Shown here one piece after another: positions 1 through 8,509 of a stretch of 64,000 nt of DNA (its first letter is position 1; every line of letters starts with the position of its first letter). The DNA comes from Oceanimonas sp052119705 (lineage in GTDB: Bacteria; Pseudomonadota; Gammaproteobacteria; Enterobacterales; Aeromonadaceae). Location: positions 186,001-250,000 of the forward strand of contig NZ_JBGQOP010000001.1 in the NCBI RefSeq assembly GCF_052119705.1. Direction: 5' to 3'. Made by a program: the position numbers and the translations under genes. The notes under the pieces are model-generated. The model did not search any database and was not told where the DNA came from. It saw only the letters and a list, made by a program, of their open reading frames with translations.

Positions 1-992
1 AGTCGGTAGGCAACGTGGTGAGCCCACAGCAAGTGATGAACAAGCTGGGTGCCGATATCTTGCGCTTATGGGTAGCGAGCACGGATTATGCCGGCGAGAT
101 GACGGTTTCAGATGAAATTCTAAACCGCAGCGCCGATGCCTATCGTCGTATTCGTAACACGGCGCGCTTCTTGTTAGCTAACTTGAACGGCTTCGATCCG
201 GCGACCGATATGGTGGCACCAGAAGACATGGTGTTGATCGACCGCTGGGCCGTGGGTCGAGCGCAAGCGATCCAGCAAGAGATCATCACCGCCTATGACG
301 AATATAACTTCCACTTAGTGACGCAAAAGCTGATGCAGTTTTGCTCGGTAGAAATGGGATCCTTCTATCTGGACGTGATCAAAGACCGCCAGTACACGGC
401 CAAAGCCGATGGTTTGGCCCGTCGCTCTTGTCAGACGGCGCTTTATCACATAGTGGAAGCCTTAGTGCGCTGGATGGCACCTATCATGAGCTTTACCGCG
501 GATGAAATCTGGAACTTGTTACCGGGCGAGCGCAGTCAGTTTGTGTTTACCGAAGAGTTCTACGAGGGGCTATTTGGTCTGGCCGCCGATGAAACACTGA
601 ATGATGACTTCTGGGCGCAATTGCTCACCGTGCGTCAAGCGGTGAACAAGGCCTTAGAAAGCGCCCGTAAAGAGAAAGTAATTGGCGGCGCACTGGAAGC
701 TGAAATCACGCTGTTTGTGGATGAATCTTTGGCCACCATCTTGGGTCGTTTAGGGTCAGAGCTGCGCTTCGTGCTGTTAACCTCAAGCGTGACGGTTAAG
801 CCGTTACCAGAAGCGGTTAACGCCCAAGATACGGAGCTGGAAGGCTTGAAAATATCAGTGGCTAAGAGCGAGGCCGAGAAGTGCGGTCGTTGCTGGCACC
901 ATGTGGCGGATGTCAGCGAAGAGCACGACCATATGTGTGGCCGTTGCGTATCTAACGTCTCTGGAGACGGCGAAACTCGCCGGTTTGCTTAA
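1..992 (+). CDS. ileS: Isoleucyl-tRNA synthetase, C-terminal part
   Basis: Charges tRNA-Ile with isoleucine in the cytosol. The gene is cut by the window edge. The open frame begins with Ser-Val-Gly-Asn, the end of the class I KMSKS region, so only the anticodon-binding domain and tail are present (about 330 residues). The tail carries the paired zinc motifs CGRC and CGRC separated by about 20 residues, as in E. coli-type IleS. Similarity to E. coli IleS is continuous through 'NKLGADILRLW' and 'RRSCQTALYHI'. The stop codon overlaps the lspA start (TAATG), which implies one transcript and probably coupled translation. Confidence 0.97.
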   Translation, partial: SVGNVVSPQQVMNKLGADILRLWVASTDYAGEMTVSDEILNRSADAYRRIRNTARFLLANLNGFDPATDMVAPEDMVLIDRWAVGRAQAIQQEIITAYDEYNFHLVTQKLMQFCSVEMGSFYLDVIKDRQYTAKADGLARRSCQTALYHIVEALVRWMAPIMSFTADEIWNLLPGERSQFVFTEEFYEGLFGLAADETLNDDFWAQLLTVRQAVNKALESARKEKVIGGALEAEITLFVDESLATILGRLGSELRFVLLTSSVTVKPLPEAVNAQDTELEGLKISVAKSEAEKCGRCWHHVADVSEEHDHMCGRCVSNVSGDGETRRFA

Positions 993-1498
993 TGACGAAC
1001 GTGCGAGGCTCTTTAGTGCTTAATAGCGGTCTACGTTGGTGGTGGCTGGCCATAGTGGCCATAATGCTCGACCAAGTGAGCAAGTGGCTCACGGTGACGT
1101 ATCTGGACTTTGGTTATCCTGGGGTGGAAGTCACCCCCTTCTTTAACCTAGTGCACGTCTATAACCCGGGTGCCGCCTTTAGCTTCTTGGCGGATCAAGG
1201 GGGCTGGCAACGCTGGTTTTTTGCAGGGCTCGCCACAGCGGTTACTGTGCTATTAAGCGTGTGGATGGCCAAAATGCCCAAAGCCGCTCGCTGGTTGCCG
1301 GCAGCCTATGCATTAGTGATTGGTGGTGCCATAGGTAACGTGATTGACCGTATTATGCTCGGTCACGTGGTGGACTTTCTCGACTTTTATGTAAACGCTT
1401 GGCATTGGCCTGCCTTTAACTTAGCCGACAGCTTTATCTTTATTGGTGCGGCTATGATCATCATCGACAGCCTGAAGAAGGACAAAGTAGATGAGTAA
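992..1498 (+). CDS. lspA: Lipoprotein signal peptidase II
   Basis: Inner-membrane aspartyl protease that removes signal peptides from prolipoproteins after diacylglyceryl transfer. The 168-residue length is normal. Four hydrophobic segments are visible at about 17-35, 73-93, 102-118 and 143-160. Conserved blocks are 'NPGAAFSFL', 'GGAIGNVIDR', 'VVDFLDFY' and 'FNLADSF'. The catalytic aspartates should be D128 (VVDF) and D146 (NLAD), by analogy with known LspA structures. It starts inside the ileS stop and its end overlaps fkpB by 8 bases, which is the usual ileS-lspA-fkpB-ispH operon. Confidence 0.97.
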   Translation: MTNVRGSLVLNSGLRWWWLAIVAIMLDQVSKWLTVTYLDFGYPGVEVTPFFNLVHVYNPGAAFSFLADQGGWQRWFFAGLATAVTVLLSVWMAKMPKAARWLPAAYALVIGGAIGNVIDRIMLGHVVDFLDFYVNAWHWPAFNLADSFIFIGAAMIIIDSLKKDKVDE

Positions 1499-1925
1499 CC
1501 AGATAGGAGCCCAGAGTGAAGTCTTGTTTCACTTCACGCTGACCTTGAATGACGGCTCTGTGGCCGACAGCACTAAGTTGCAAGGCCAGCCGGCTAAGCT
1601 ACGCATGGGGGATGGCAGCCTAACAGCCACCTTTGAGGCCTGCTTGCTGGGTTTAAAAGCCGGCGATGAGCACAGCTTTGAGCTGGGCCCCGATGATGCC
1701 TTTGGGCCGATTAATCCTAATAACATCCACCATCTGGAACGCCGTCAGTTTGCCGCCGACATAGACGTGAGTGAGGGCACCATAGTGGCCTTTACCCAAC
1801 CGAATGGCAGCGAAATACCCGGCATCATTCGCGATGTGGCTGGCGATTCGGTGACAGTGGACTTCAACCATCCGTTGGCGGGTCAGCAAGTGACCTTTGA
1901 CGTAGAAATACTGACCGTTAGCTAA
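1491..1925 (+). CDS. fkpB: FKBP-type peptidyl-prolyl isomerase (SlpA/FkpB)
   Basis: Cytosolic prolyl cis-trans isomerase and chaperone of the SlpA branch, in which a flap domain is inserted in the FKBP fold. At 144 residues it is the usual length. The start of the FKBP core ('VLFHFTLTLNDGSVADS'), the flap with 'FGPINPNNIHHLERRQF' and the closing 'NHPLAGQQVTFDVEIL' are all present. The ATG lies inside the end of lspA, so translation is likely coupled. It sits between lspA and ispH, as in enterobacteria. Confidence 0.95.
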   Translation: MSNQIGAQSEVLFHFTLTLNDGSVADSTKLQGQPAKLRMGDGSLTATFEACLLGLKAGDEHSFELGPDDAFGPINPNNIHHLERRQFAADIDVSEGTIVAFTQPNGSEIPGIIRDVAGDSVTVDFNHPLAGQQVTFDVEILTVS

Positions 1926-1955
1926 CGGGTTTGTTTAGCATTTAAGGAGTCTGGC

Positions 1956-2900
1956 ATGGATATTCTACTCGCCAACCCGCGCGGCTTTTGTGCCGGTGTG
2001 GATCGCGCCATCAGCATAGTGGAAAGTGCACTAGAGAAATTTTCAGCGCCCATTTATGTGCGCCACGAAGTGGTGCATAACCGCTACGTGGTGAATAAGC
2101 TGAAAAGTGCGGGTGCGGTATTTGTGGAAGAGTTGGATCAGGTGCCAGACGATAATATCGTGATTTTTTCGGCCCACGGCGTGTCGAAAGCGGTGCGTGA
2201 AGAAGCTAAGCGCCGTGGTTTAAAGGTATTTGATGCCACTTGCCCCTTGGTGACTAAGGTGCACATGGAAGTGCACAGAGCCAGTAAAAAAGGCATAGAA
2301 ACCATACTGATAGGCCACGCCGGCCACCCAGAAGTAGAAGGCACCATGGGCCAGTATGAAAGCGCTGACGGTGGCATTTATCTGGTAGAGAATCCTACCG
2401 ATGTAGAAACGCTGGCGGTGAAGCACCCAGAAAACCTGACCTTCGTCACCCAAACGACGCTCAGCGTAGATGAAACCTCCGATGTGATTGATGCGCTGCG
2501 CGCACGCTTTCCGACCATTGAAGGGCCACGTAAAGATGATATTTGCTATGCAACGCAAAATCGTCAAGATGCGGTGCGCGAATTAGCCGCCAAAGCCGAT
2601 GTGATGTTAGTCGTGGGTTCAAAAAACTCGTCTAACTCTAACCGCTTACGTGAATTGGCAGAAAAAATCGGCGCGCGCGCCTATTTGATCGATTGCGTAG
2701 AAATGATAGATGCCAGCTGGTTGGCGGGTGTTGAGCGAGTAGCTGTCACCGCCGGTGCCTCGGCACCTGAGATCTTGGTACAAGAGGTGATCAATCATTT
2801 GCAAACCTTAGGTGGCAAGACGGTGACCGAGCATCCAGGACGCGAAGAAAATATCGTGTTTGAAGTGCCCGCCGAGCTTAAAATCAGGAATGTCAGCTAA
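1956..2900 (+). CDS. ispH: 4-hydroxy-3-methylbut-2-enyl diphosphate reductase
   Basis: Last step of the MEP isoprenoid pathway: reduces HMBPP to IPP and DMAPP with a [4Fe-4S] cluster. The 314-residue protein has the three cluster cysteines C12 (FCAGVDRA), C96 (DATCPLVTKVH) and C197 (DDICYATQNRQ). The substrate-binding residues H41, H124 and E126 also fall at their E. coli positions. A clear Shine-Dalgarno AAGGAG lies 9 bases before the ATG. It is the last gene of the ileS operon and is followed by a strong terminator. Confidence 0.98.
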   Translation: MDILLANPRGFCAGVDRAISIVESALEKFSAPIYVRHEVVHNRYVVNKLKSAGAVFVEELDQVPDDNIVIFSAHGVSKAVREEAKRRGLKVFDATCPLVTKVHMEVHRASKKGIETILIGHAGHPEVEGTMGQYESADGGIYLVENPTDVETLAVKHPENLTFVTQTTLSVDETSDVIDALRARFPTIEGPRKDDICYATQNRQDAVRELAAKADVMLVVGSKNSSNSNRLRELAEKIGARAYLIDCVEMIDASWLAGVERVAVTAGASAPEILVQEVINHLQTLGGKTVTEHPGREENIVFEVPAELKIRNVS

Positions 2901-2934
2901 CAGCGCCGAGCACCAAGCGCCAAACCAAAAAATG

Positions 2935-2964
2935 AAAAAGCCGAACCTAGCCGTTCGGCTTTTT
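2935..2964 (+). terminator. Intrinsic terminator after ispH
   Basis: The 8-bp stem AGCCGAAC/GTTCGGCT with a 6-base loop is followed by a run of T. It closes the ileS-lspA-fkpB-ispH transcript. Confidence 0.9.
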
Positions 2965-2998
2965 GTTGCTTTTGATAAGGCTTAAGAGTGGCAAGACA

Positions 2999-3028
2999 GC
3001 TTCTGGCTTCCCGCTTCCCGCTTATTCC
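2999..3028. repeat. Heptad tandem repeat at the pilE stop
   Basis: Degenerate 7-bp units GCTTCTG GCTTCCC GCTTCCC GCTTATT. The last unit contains the pilE stop codon, read on the minus strand. Confidence 0.6.
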
Positions 3029-3456
3029 CAGCATTCTTGTGGTGTTTTTTCATGAGCGCGATTGAGGGTTAGCGTCTGGCAAGATTGACTGCCTTGGTGA
3101 TCTTGCATTTGAGGTGAGCCGGGTTTGGCGGTGGCGGTTAATTGATACTGGCTGCTACTGGCTTGAGTAATTCTAAAGCTGTAGTGAGCATGGGCGGCAA
3201 GCCTGGAGTCTAAGTCGCTGATCTGTTGCGCATAATGCGGGTAAGTAATACGCCATGCTTCTTGCTGTAACTGCAAATTATAGAGGTCTTGTTGTGCCGC
3301 ACGCCGCTGGGTTTTTAACATATAACCGGAGAGGCTAGGGTAGGCGAGGGCAGCCAAGGTGGCCAAAACGGCTATGCTAATGAGCAACTCTACTAATGAA
3401 AACCCTATCTGCTGTCCTATTTTTTGCCGATAGCGACCACGCTTACTGCTGTTCAT
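3022..3456 (-). CDS. pilE: Type IV pilus minor pilin PilE
   Basis: Minor pilin of the type IV pilus that is processed by PilD and enters the pilus or its tip complex. From the chosen ATG it has 144 residues. There is a basic leader, then the prepilin cleavage site G18|FSLVE with Glu at +5 and a hydrophobic helix to about residue 42. Near the C-terminus the cysteine pair 'SQSCQTL...PQECWE' probably forms the disulfide loop. The start at 3456 is preferred over 3540 because AAGG precedes it and the leader then has normal length. It is transcribed away from the other pilin genes. A 7-bp repeat array begins at its stop codon. Confidence 0.85.
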   Translation of the reverse strand: MNSSKRGRYRQKIGQQIGFSLVELLISIAVLATLAALAYPSLSGYMLKTQRRAAQQDLYNLQLQQEAWRITYPHYAQQISDLDSRLAAHAHYSFRITQASSSQYQLTATAKPGSPQMQDHQGSQSCQTLTLNRAHEKTPQECWE

Positions 3457-3580
3457 GCTGCTGCCTTGTTGAAAAGGGTGTCGTGAGCCAAGCTTAGCCT
3501 TGATTGCGAATATGGCTATTCGCATAACGATGCATAGCACAGGGAAAATAATGAACTTGAGTATGCTGCAAGGAGGCAGT

Positions 3581-4084
3581 ATGCAAATGAGTCAGACAGG
3601 TTTAACGATTATCGAGCTATTGCTTAGCCTAGTGGTTATGGCTCTATTAGCCATGCTGGCGTTGCCCCATTTTCAGAGTTTGGCTCAGCAAACTCGGGTG
3701 CGCGGTGCGGGCAGTCTTGTATATACACACCTACAACTGGCGCGCAGCGAAGCCATTAAACGCAACGCCAGTATTACCATCTGCTTTAGCGGCTCGGGCA
3801 CGGTTGCTTGGCAATATAAAGTGCTAGAGCTGAGCCAAGCGGGAGACTGTGATAGCCAAGTTATTGATGAAATTGAACAGGTGAACGGCCAGCAGTTTCT
3901 TGGCGTGATCCTCACCGCCGCGTATCCAAGCCCCCATCTTATTTTTAAACCCAGAAGAAGTACCTTGCTGTCGGGCAGTTTTACCCTCAGCCAAGACAGT
4001 CATAGCCTTAAAGTAATCACGTGGAATAACAGCATTATTCGCACCTGCTCCGAGAGCCAATTGCTCGGTGTACCGCCATGTTAA
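3581..4084 (+). CDS. fimT: Type IV pilus minor pilin FimT/GspH family
   Basis: Minor pseudopilin of the GspH/FimT family. The 167-residue product starts at the ATG that follows an excellent AAGGAGG at 3570-3576; longer upstream starts lack one. The class III leader is short, with cleavage at G7|LTIIE (Glu +5) and a hydrophobic helix 'LLLSLVVMALLAMLAL'. The C-terminal domain is typical of FimT, with 'LQLARSEAIKRN' after the helix. It starts the fimT-pilW-pilX-pilV run and overlaps the next gene by 7 bases. Confidence 0.85.
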   Translation: MQMSQTGLTIIELLLSLVVMALLAMLALPHFQSLAQQTRVRGAGSLVYTHLQLARSEAIKRNASITICFSGSGTVAWQYKVLELSQAGDCDSQVIDEIEQVNGQQFLGVILTAAYPSPHLIFKPRRSTLLSGSFTLSQDSHSLKVITWNNSIIRTCSESQLLGVPPC

Positions 4085-4752
4085 AGACGGAGCAGGGTTT
4101 TTCATTATTGGAAATCTTAGTGGCCATGGCCGCAGGCGTGATTGTGCTAGCGGCATTATTATCTTTATCAATCAGTCTGTTAGGGAGCGGTAACACCCAT
4201 TTGCAGTTGTCGCGTTTAAATCAAGAAGTGCAAGGTATTGCGGATCTCATCAGTCGTGATCTGCAACGTGCCGGTTTTCATCCTGCGGCCATGACGGAAT
4301 TGGCGTTATCGGTACCTGCCCCTAACGCCGTCGCCCAGCACCTAGTGTTTTCTCCGACCCGTGACTTATATCCCGACCCTGCCACGGCCAGCGCGGCGCA
4401 CTGTCTACGTGTAAAGTTTTGGGACTTAGATGCCCCGAACGGCGATCAACTAATGGTGCGGATTTATCATTTTAAGCAAAACACAGGCGTGCTACGCCTA
4501 CATGTCCATCATGATGTGCAAAGTACGCAACCGCTCAGTGATTTATGTGGCTCGGGTGTCCACTCAGGTAATCAGCTTATCTCCAGTAAAGAAATCCGCG
4601 TCAATCAATTGTCTTTTCGCTTAACGCCAGATAGTGGCCCCCAAGGCGTGCGCAGTGTGGAGCTGGCGATGAGTGCGGCTTATGTGAACCGACCGACATT
4701 AGCGCAAACCTTGCACAGGCGCATATTATTGCGCAATCAGGGCGGTCTGTAA
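4078..4752 (+). CDS. pilW: Type IV pilus assembly protein PilW-like
   Basis: Minor pilin with leader MLKTEQ and cleavage site G7|FSLLE, followed by a 25-residue hydrophobic helix. The post-helix stretch 'LNQEVQGIADLISRDLQRAGF' is characteristic of PilW/GspJ-like subunits. The length is 224 residues. Its start lies inside the end of fimT and its stop overlaps the next start (TAATG), so it belongs to one translationally coupled operon. In the pilus it is expected to sit with FimT, PilX and PilV in the initiating tip complex. Confidence 0.82.
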   Translation: MLKTEQGFSLLEILVAMAAGVIVLAALLSLSISLLGSGNTHLQLSRLNQEVQGIADLISRDLQRAGFHPAAMTELALSVPAPNAVAQHLVFSPTRDLYPDPATASAAHCLRVKFWDLDAPNGDQLMVRIYHFKQNTGVLRLHVHHDVQSTQPLSDLCGSGVHSGNQLISSKEIRVNQLSFRLTPDSGPQGVRSVELAMSAAYVNRPTLAQTLHRRILLRNQGGL

Positions 4753-5855
4753 TGAAACCTCAAGCGGGCTTTACCACCTTAGCGATCAGCTTGTTATTGC
4801 TGGCTATCTTAAGCGCATGGTCTTTGTTTATGGTGAAAACCATGGTGTCAGAGCGGCGCTTAACCTTAAATGAAATCGAATATCGATTAACCCATGCCGC
4901 GGCGGAGCAAGGCTTGGCGGAGGCTATCGCCATGCTAAAAGTGGATCCCGATATCCAGAATTTGGCGAATAGTGTGGCGCACGACTTAGGTGAGGTGAAT
5001 TATCAGGTGCGCATAGTGCCTAATGCCACTTTGCCGGGTATTCGGCAACTGCAGGCTACGGCTAGCATGGCCGATGGCGCGCGTAGTCAAATACGCTTAG
5101 CCTTGGCCGAGCGCTCAGTCTTGAACCCGCAACACGCAGGGCCTAAGTATCCTCTGTTATTAGCCAGCACCAACACCACCATTAATGGCCAGTTACGAAT
5201 AGTCGCTCATCAAGATAATGCTAACTCTTTCTCGATTTGGTCTGCGGGTGAGCTTAACGTGACGGGGGCCTTGCACAGCTGTTATTTGGTGAACTATGAC
5301 GCCGTTACCCAAGATTGCTCAGTTAGCTTGAGCCAAGTTGATGCGCTAGATGAGCGCCTCGAATTAGATATGCAGCTACAAGACGCCGACTTTCCTGCGG
5401 ATGTTTTACGTTATGTCTTTGGTTATGGGGCTCATCAAGATCGGCACCTTAAAGCCATGGCCACGGCCGTGGTCACAGATTGCAGTGCTATCAAGCGGGC
5501 TGGGTTTTATATCGTCAGCGGCGGCGCTAGCTGCCAGTTAGACAAGATAGTGAGCTCGCGCGTCGCCCCCGTGATCCTGTTGGTTAAAGACATGGCGGTG
5601 GTGGCCAATATGCCAACCCAGTTTTATGGTCTGCTTGTTTTATATGGCACTGGCGGCCAGCCGCTGCACTTCGCCAATGGCAGTGAGCTGTTTGGCGGCC
5701 TTATCTTAGGCCCCCATAGTACAGAGCTGAATGGCGATGTTACCCTGCACTTTGATGCCGAGGTGCTCTGCACCTTAAGCGCCTGCCAGCCCACCTCCAC
5801 TGCCAGTCCATTTCGACTATTGAGTGTGGTGGCAGGCAGCTGGCATGACGATTAA
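4752..5855 (+). CDS. pilX: Type IV pilus assembly protein PilX-like
   Basis: A 367-residue PilX/GspK-like component. The N-terminus 'MKPQAGFTTLAISLLLLA' has a prepilin-type cleavage site (G6|FTTLA), but the +5 Glu is replaced by Ala. That is expected for GspK/PilX subunits at the distal tip. The N-terminal region after the helix ('AAAEQGLAEAIAML') matches the PilX_N type. The protein is roughly twice the length of Pseudomonas PilX, and the extra C-terminal half contains several cysteines (CYLVNY, DCSA, ASCQL, CTLSACQ). Function of that half is unknown. Confidence 0.75.
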   Translation: MKPQAGFTTLAISLLLLAILSAWSLFMVKTMVSERRLTLNEIEYRLTHAAAEQGLAEAIAMLKVDPDIQNLANSVAHDLGEVNYQVRIVPNATLPGIRQLQATASMADGARSQIRLALAERSVLNPQHAGPKYPLLLASTNTTINGQLRIVAHQDNANSFSIWSAGELNVTGALHSCYLVNYDAVTQDCSVSLSQVDALDERLELDMQLQDADFPADVLRYVFGYGAHQDRHLKAMATAVVTDCSAIKRAGFYIVSGGASCQLDKIVSSRVAPVILLVKDMAVVANMPTQFYGLLVLYGTGGQPLHFANGSELFGGLILGPHSTELNGDVTLHFDAEVLCTLSACQPTSTASPFRLLSVVAGSWHDD

Positions 5856-5884
5856 GCCGTTGGCATTATGAGTAGGGAGAGTGG

Positions 5885-6361
5885 ATGCGATTCAGTGTTG
5901 GCAAACGGAGAATGATGCGCGGCTTTGGCTTAATTGAAGTTATGGTGGCGCTGGTGTTAATCGCCGTGATGGCGGCGGCTTTGCTGCCACTGAGTCAGCA
6001 TGCGTTAAGTATTAGTCGGGATGAACGGCAACGAGAAGTCGCCTTGCGCTTGGCCGAGTCCAAACTGGATGAGCTAAGACATCTGGCTCAGCAAAATCAG
6101 CCGCAGTTAATCACCAGTGGTGAGAGCCGCCAGTGGGTGATGGATACTGAATTCAGTCTCGATTGGTCTGTGAGTGCATTTCATTGGAGCGCTGTGCAAC
6201 AAGCTTGGTTGCCGGCAACGGCTGTTCTGCGCGATAAGATCCAAGTGTTAGTGATTGTGGGCTGGCGCGATAGCCATGATCGGCCTCAGTCTTTTAGTTT
6301 GAGTACGGCTATGGTGGCGCTACCGACACTGACAGCTGGCCCTTTTGGCCGTAGGCTGTAA
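5885..6361 (+). CDS. pilV: Type IV pilus modification protein PilV-like
   Basis: Minor pilin of the PilV/GspI type, 158 residues. The leader MRFSVGKRRMMRG is cleaved before FGLIE (Glu +5), and the mature helix continues with 'VMVALVLIAVMAAALL'. The segment 'REVALRLAESKLDELR' is the typical PilV/GspI follow-on. The chosen start has GGGAG just upstream; an internal ATG pair at 5912 is possible. It is the last pilin gene here. No pilY1-like adhesin gene follows, which is unusual for this operon. Confidence 0.8.
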   Translation: MRFSVGKRRMMRGFGLIEVMVALVLIAVMAAALLPLSQHALSISRDERQREVALRLAESKLDELRHLAQQNQPQLITSGESRQWVMDTEFSLDWSVSAFHWSAVQQAWLPATAVLRDKIQVLVIVGWRDSHDRPQSFSLSTAMVALPTLTAGPFGRRL

Positions 6362-6373
6362 CTGTTAGTCATT

Positions 6374-6645
6374 CCTGATTACGTATGAACCTCAGCCATA
6401 ATGCACCCTGTTTCGGTTTGTTCTTTGTAGCTGCCCAATTTATTCGGCAGGCCAGCTCTGCTGGCTGTTACTGAGGTTTAGATTTAAACCAAAACACCAA
6501 ACCGGGCCGAATAAATTGGCCCCTACAAGGTCAAAATACCAAACTGAGCCTCATATTCTTTACCGAAGAGGCGGAACCTACCTGTAACATATTGAATTCA
6601 TTGGTGCTGAGTTCACTGAAACATGGCTGAGCTTTGTGGGTAATC
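6374..6645. repeat. Long dispersed intergenic repeat, copy 1
   Basis: Starts CCTGATTACGTATGAACCTC and ends near TGCTGAGTTCACTGAAAC. A diverged second copy lies at 57180-57420 with the same beginning and end and several conserved blocks (CGGCAGGCCAGCT, CCGAAGAG, TGTAAC, ATTGAAT). It contains hairpins CTGCC/GGCAG and GCCAGC/GCTGGC, and a back-to-back inverted copy of the TTGTAG-type element. The rest of the spacer between pilV and nadE holds no gene. Confidence 0.7.
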
Positions 6646-6671
6646 AGGTAGTCATTTAACTTCTATGAGCT

Positions 6672-6728
6672 ATCTAGTTTCAAGTGGGCTATCGGGTTTA
6701 AACTGGCTCTTGGGTTTAAAACTGACAA
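6672..6728. repeat. 19-bp degenerate tandem repeat before nadE
   Basis: Three adjacent units at 6672, 6691 and 6710 share the pattern ATCnGGTTTAAACTGGCTC with substitutions. The array ends about 50 bases before the nadE start. Confidence 0.55.
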
Positions 6729-6780
6729 GTGGGCCTAGTTTTATTACTATGCGTTATTACAGATTTAAGCGGATCCTTTC

Positions 6781-8409
6781 ATGTCTTCACCTCTGACGTT
6801 GGCAGTGGCACAGTTAAATTTTACCGTGGGTGCCATTGAAGCTAATACCCAAGCCATGCTTGGCGCCATTATTGATGCCCAAGCTCAGGGCGCGGATCTT
6901 GTATTATTTTCTGAGCTGGCCATCACCGGCTATTCACCAGAAGATTTATTGCTGCGTGATGATTTATATCTGCGTGTCGATACTGCATTGGCACAACTGA
7001 CAGCGGCAAGCCAACAGACTGCAGTATTGGTGGGCCATCCATGGCGCCAAGGTGGGCATTGTTATAATGCCGCCTCCTTTTATTATCAGGGCCAGCTGCA
7101 AGCGCGCTATTTTAAGCAAGTCTTGCCCAACGACAGCGTCTTTGATGAACCGCGCTACTTCACTCCGGGCGAGCAGGCCTGCGTAGTGAGCTTTAAAGGC
7201 CATCGCCTAGGCTTGCTGATTTGTGAAGATGTGTGGCATACCAAGCCGGTCGCCAGTGCCAAGGCGGCGGGTGCCGAGCTGTTATTAGTGATTAATGCCT
7301 CACCTTATGACCAGCAAAAGCCAGCACAGCGCCACGCCATGCTGGCCGAGTGCTGTCGTGCAGCCGGCTTACCCTTAGTTTATATTAATCAAGTGGGCGG
7401 CCAAGACGAGCTGGTGTTTGACGGCCACTCGCAAGTGTTTAACGCCCGTGGTGAGCTGGTGCAGCGCCTAGCCGCCTTTAGCCCTGAGCTGGCGCTGGTG
7501 CGTGTTGAGCATAAATCCCCGCAACCTGCGGCTATTAGCCCCGCATTAGCGCCCATGGCCGAAATGTATCAGGCGCTGGTATTAGCCACCCGTGACTATG
7601 TGAATAAAAATGGTTTCGATGGCGTGGTATTAGGGTTGTCGGGTGGTATCGACTCAGGTCTGACCTTAGCCATAGCGGTAGATGCGTTAGGCAAAGATAA
7701 GGTGCAAGCGGTGATGATGCCGTTTCGTTACACGGCGACGATGAGTGTTGATGATGCAGCCGCACAGGCTAAATTGCTGGGTGTAGAATTTCACAGTGTA
7801 CCCATTGCGCCGATATTTGAGGCCTTTATGGGCCAGTTAGCGCCATTGTTTGAAGGTCAGGAAAAAGTCGCCGGCGATACCACAGAAGAAAACCTGCAAG
7901 CGCGCGCCCGTGGCATGCTATTAATGGCGCTGTCGAATAAACGCCGTCGCTTAGTGCTGACTACAGGTAATAAAAGCGAGTTAGCCGTGGGTTATTGTAC
8001 GCTTTATGGTGATATGGTGGGCGGCTTTGCGCCCTTAAAAGACGTGCCCAAGACGCAAGTGTTTGCCTTATCGCGTTATCGTAATAGCTTGAGCCTAGCC
8101 ATCCCTGAGCGTGTGATTGAGCGACCACCGTCTGCAGAGCTGGCTCCCGATCAGTTAGATGAAGATAATTTGCCGCCTTATGAGGTGCTGGATGCCTTGC
8201 TGGAAGCCTATGTGGAGCAAGATAAATCCTATGATGATTTATTGGCAGCAGGCTTTAGCGAAGCAGACGTGCGCCGCGTGCTTAAGTTGGTAGATATTAA
8301 TGAATACAAGCGTCGTCAAGGTGCTGTGGGGCCACGAGTAACCCCGCGTAATTTTGGCAAAGACAGACGTTATCCCATTACCTCAGGGTTTGGCCGTATA
8401 AATTGGTAA
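6781..8409 (+). CDS. nadE: Glutamine-dependent NAD+ synthetase
   Basis: Last step of NAD synthesis: amidates deamido-NAD+ using ammonia released from glutamine. The 542-residue protein has two domains. The N-terminal nitrilase-type glutaminase (about 1-245) carries the triad E45 (FSELAITGY), K112 (FKQVLPN) and C148 (LICEDVW). The C-terminal synthetase has the ATP-pyrophosphatase loop LSGGIDSG at 286-293, 'TTGNKSELAVGY', and the end 'YPITSGFG'. It is the two-domain form, unlike the short ammonia-dependent NadE of E. coli. It lies upstream of glnB in the same direction. Confidence 0.96.
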   Translation: MSSPLTLAVAQLNFTVGAIEANTQAMLGAIIDAQAQGADLVLFSELAITGYSPEDLLLRDDLYLRVDTALAQLTAASQQTAVLVGHPWRQGGHCYNAASFYYQGQLQARYFKQVLPNDSVFDEPRYFTPGEQACVVSFKGHRLGLLICEDVWHTKPVASAKAAGAELLLVINASPYDQQKPAQRHAMLAECCRAAGLPLVYINQVGGQDELVFDGHSQVFNARGELVQRLAAFSPELALVRVEHKSPQPAAISPALAPMAEMYQALVLATRDYVNKNGFDGVVLGLSGGIDSGLTLAIAVDALGKDKVQAVMMPFRYTATMSVDDAAAQAKLLGVEFHSVPIAPIFEAFMGQLAPLFEGQEKVAGDTTEENLQARARGMLLMALSNKRRRLVLTTGNKSELAVGYCTLYGDMVGGFAPLKDVPKTQVFALSRYRNSLSLAIPERVIERPPSAELAPDQLDEDNLPPYEVLDALLEAYVEQDKSYDDLLAAGFSEADVRRVLKLVDINEYKRRQGAVGPRVTPRNFGKDRRYPITSGFGRINW

Positions 8410-8417
8410 AGAGCAGC

Positions 8418-8448
8418 GGTAAGCTTTAAGCCGTAAGCGCTAAGCTAA
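8418..8448. repeat. Heptad repeat between nadE and glnB
   Basis: Units of 7 bp of the form AAGCTTT AAGCCGT AAGCGCT AAGCTAA follow shortly after the nadE stop. Confidence 0.5.
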
Positions 8449-8509
8449 TGCCATGACCAAACCATACTGCTTTGCAGGGTAGCTGTTTAACATGATTTAA
8501 GGATGTATC

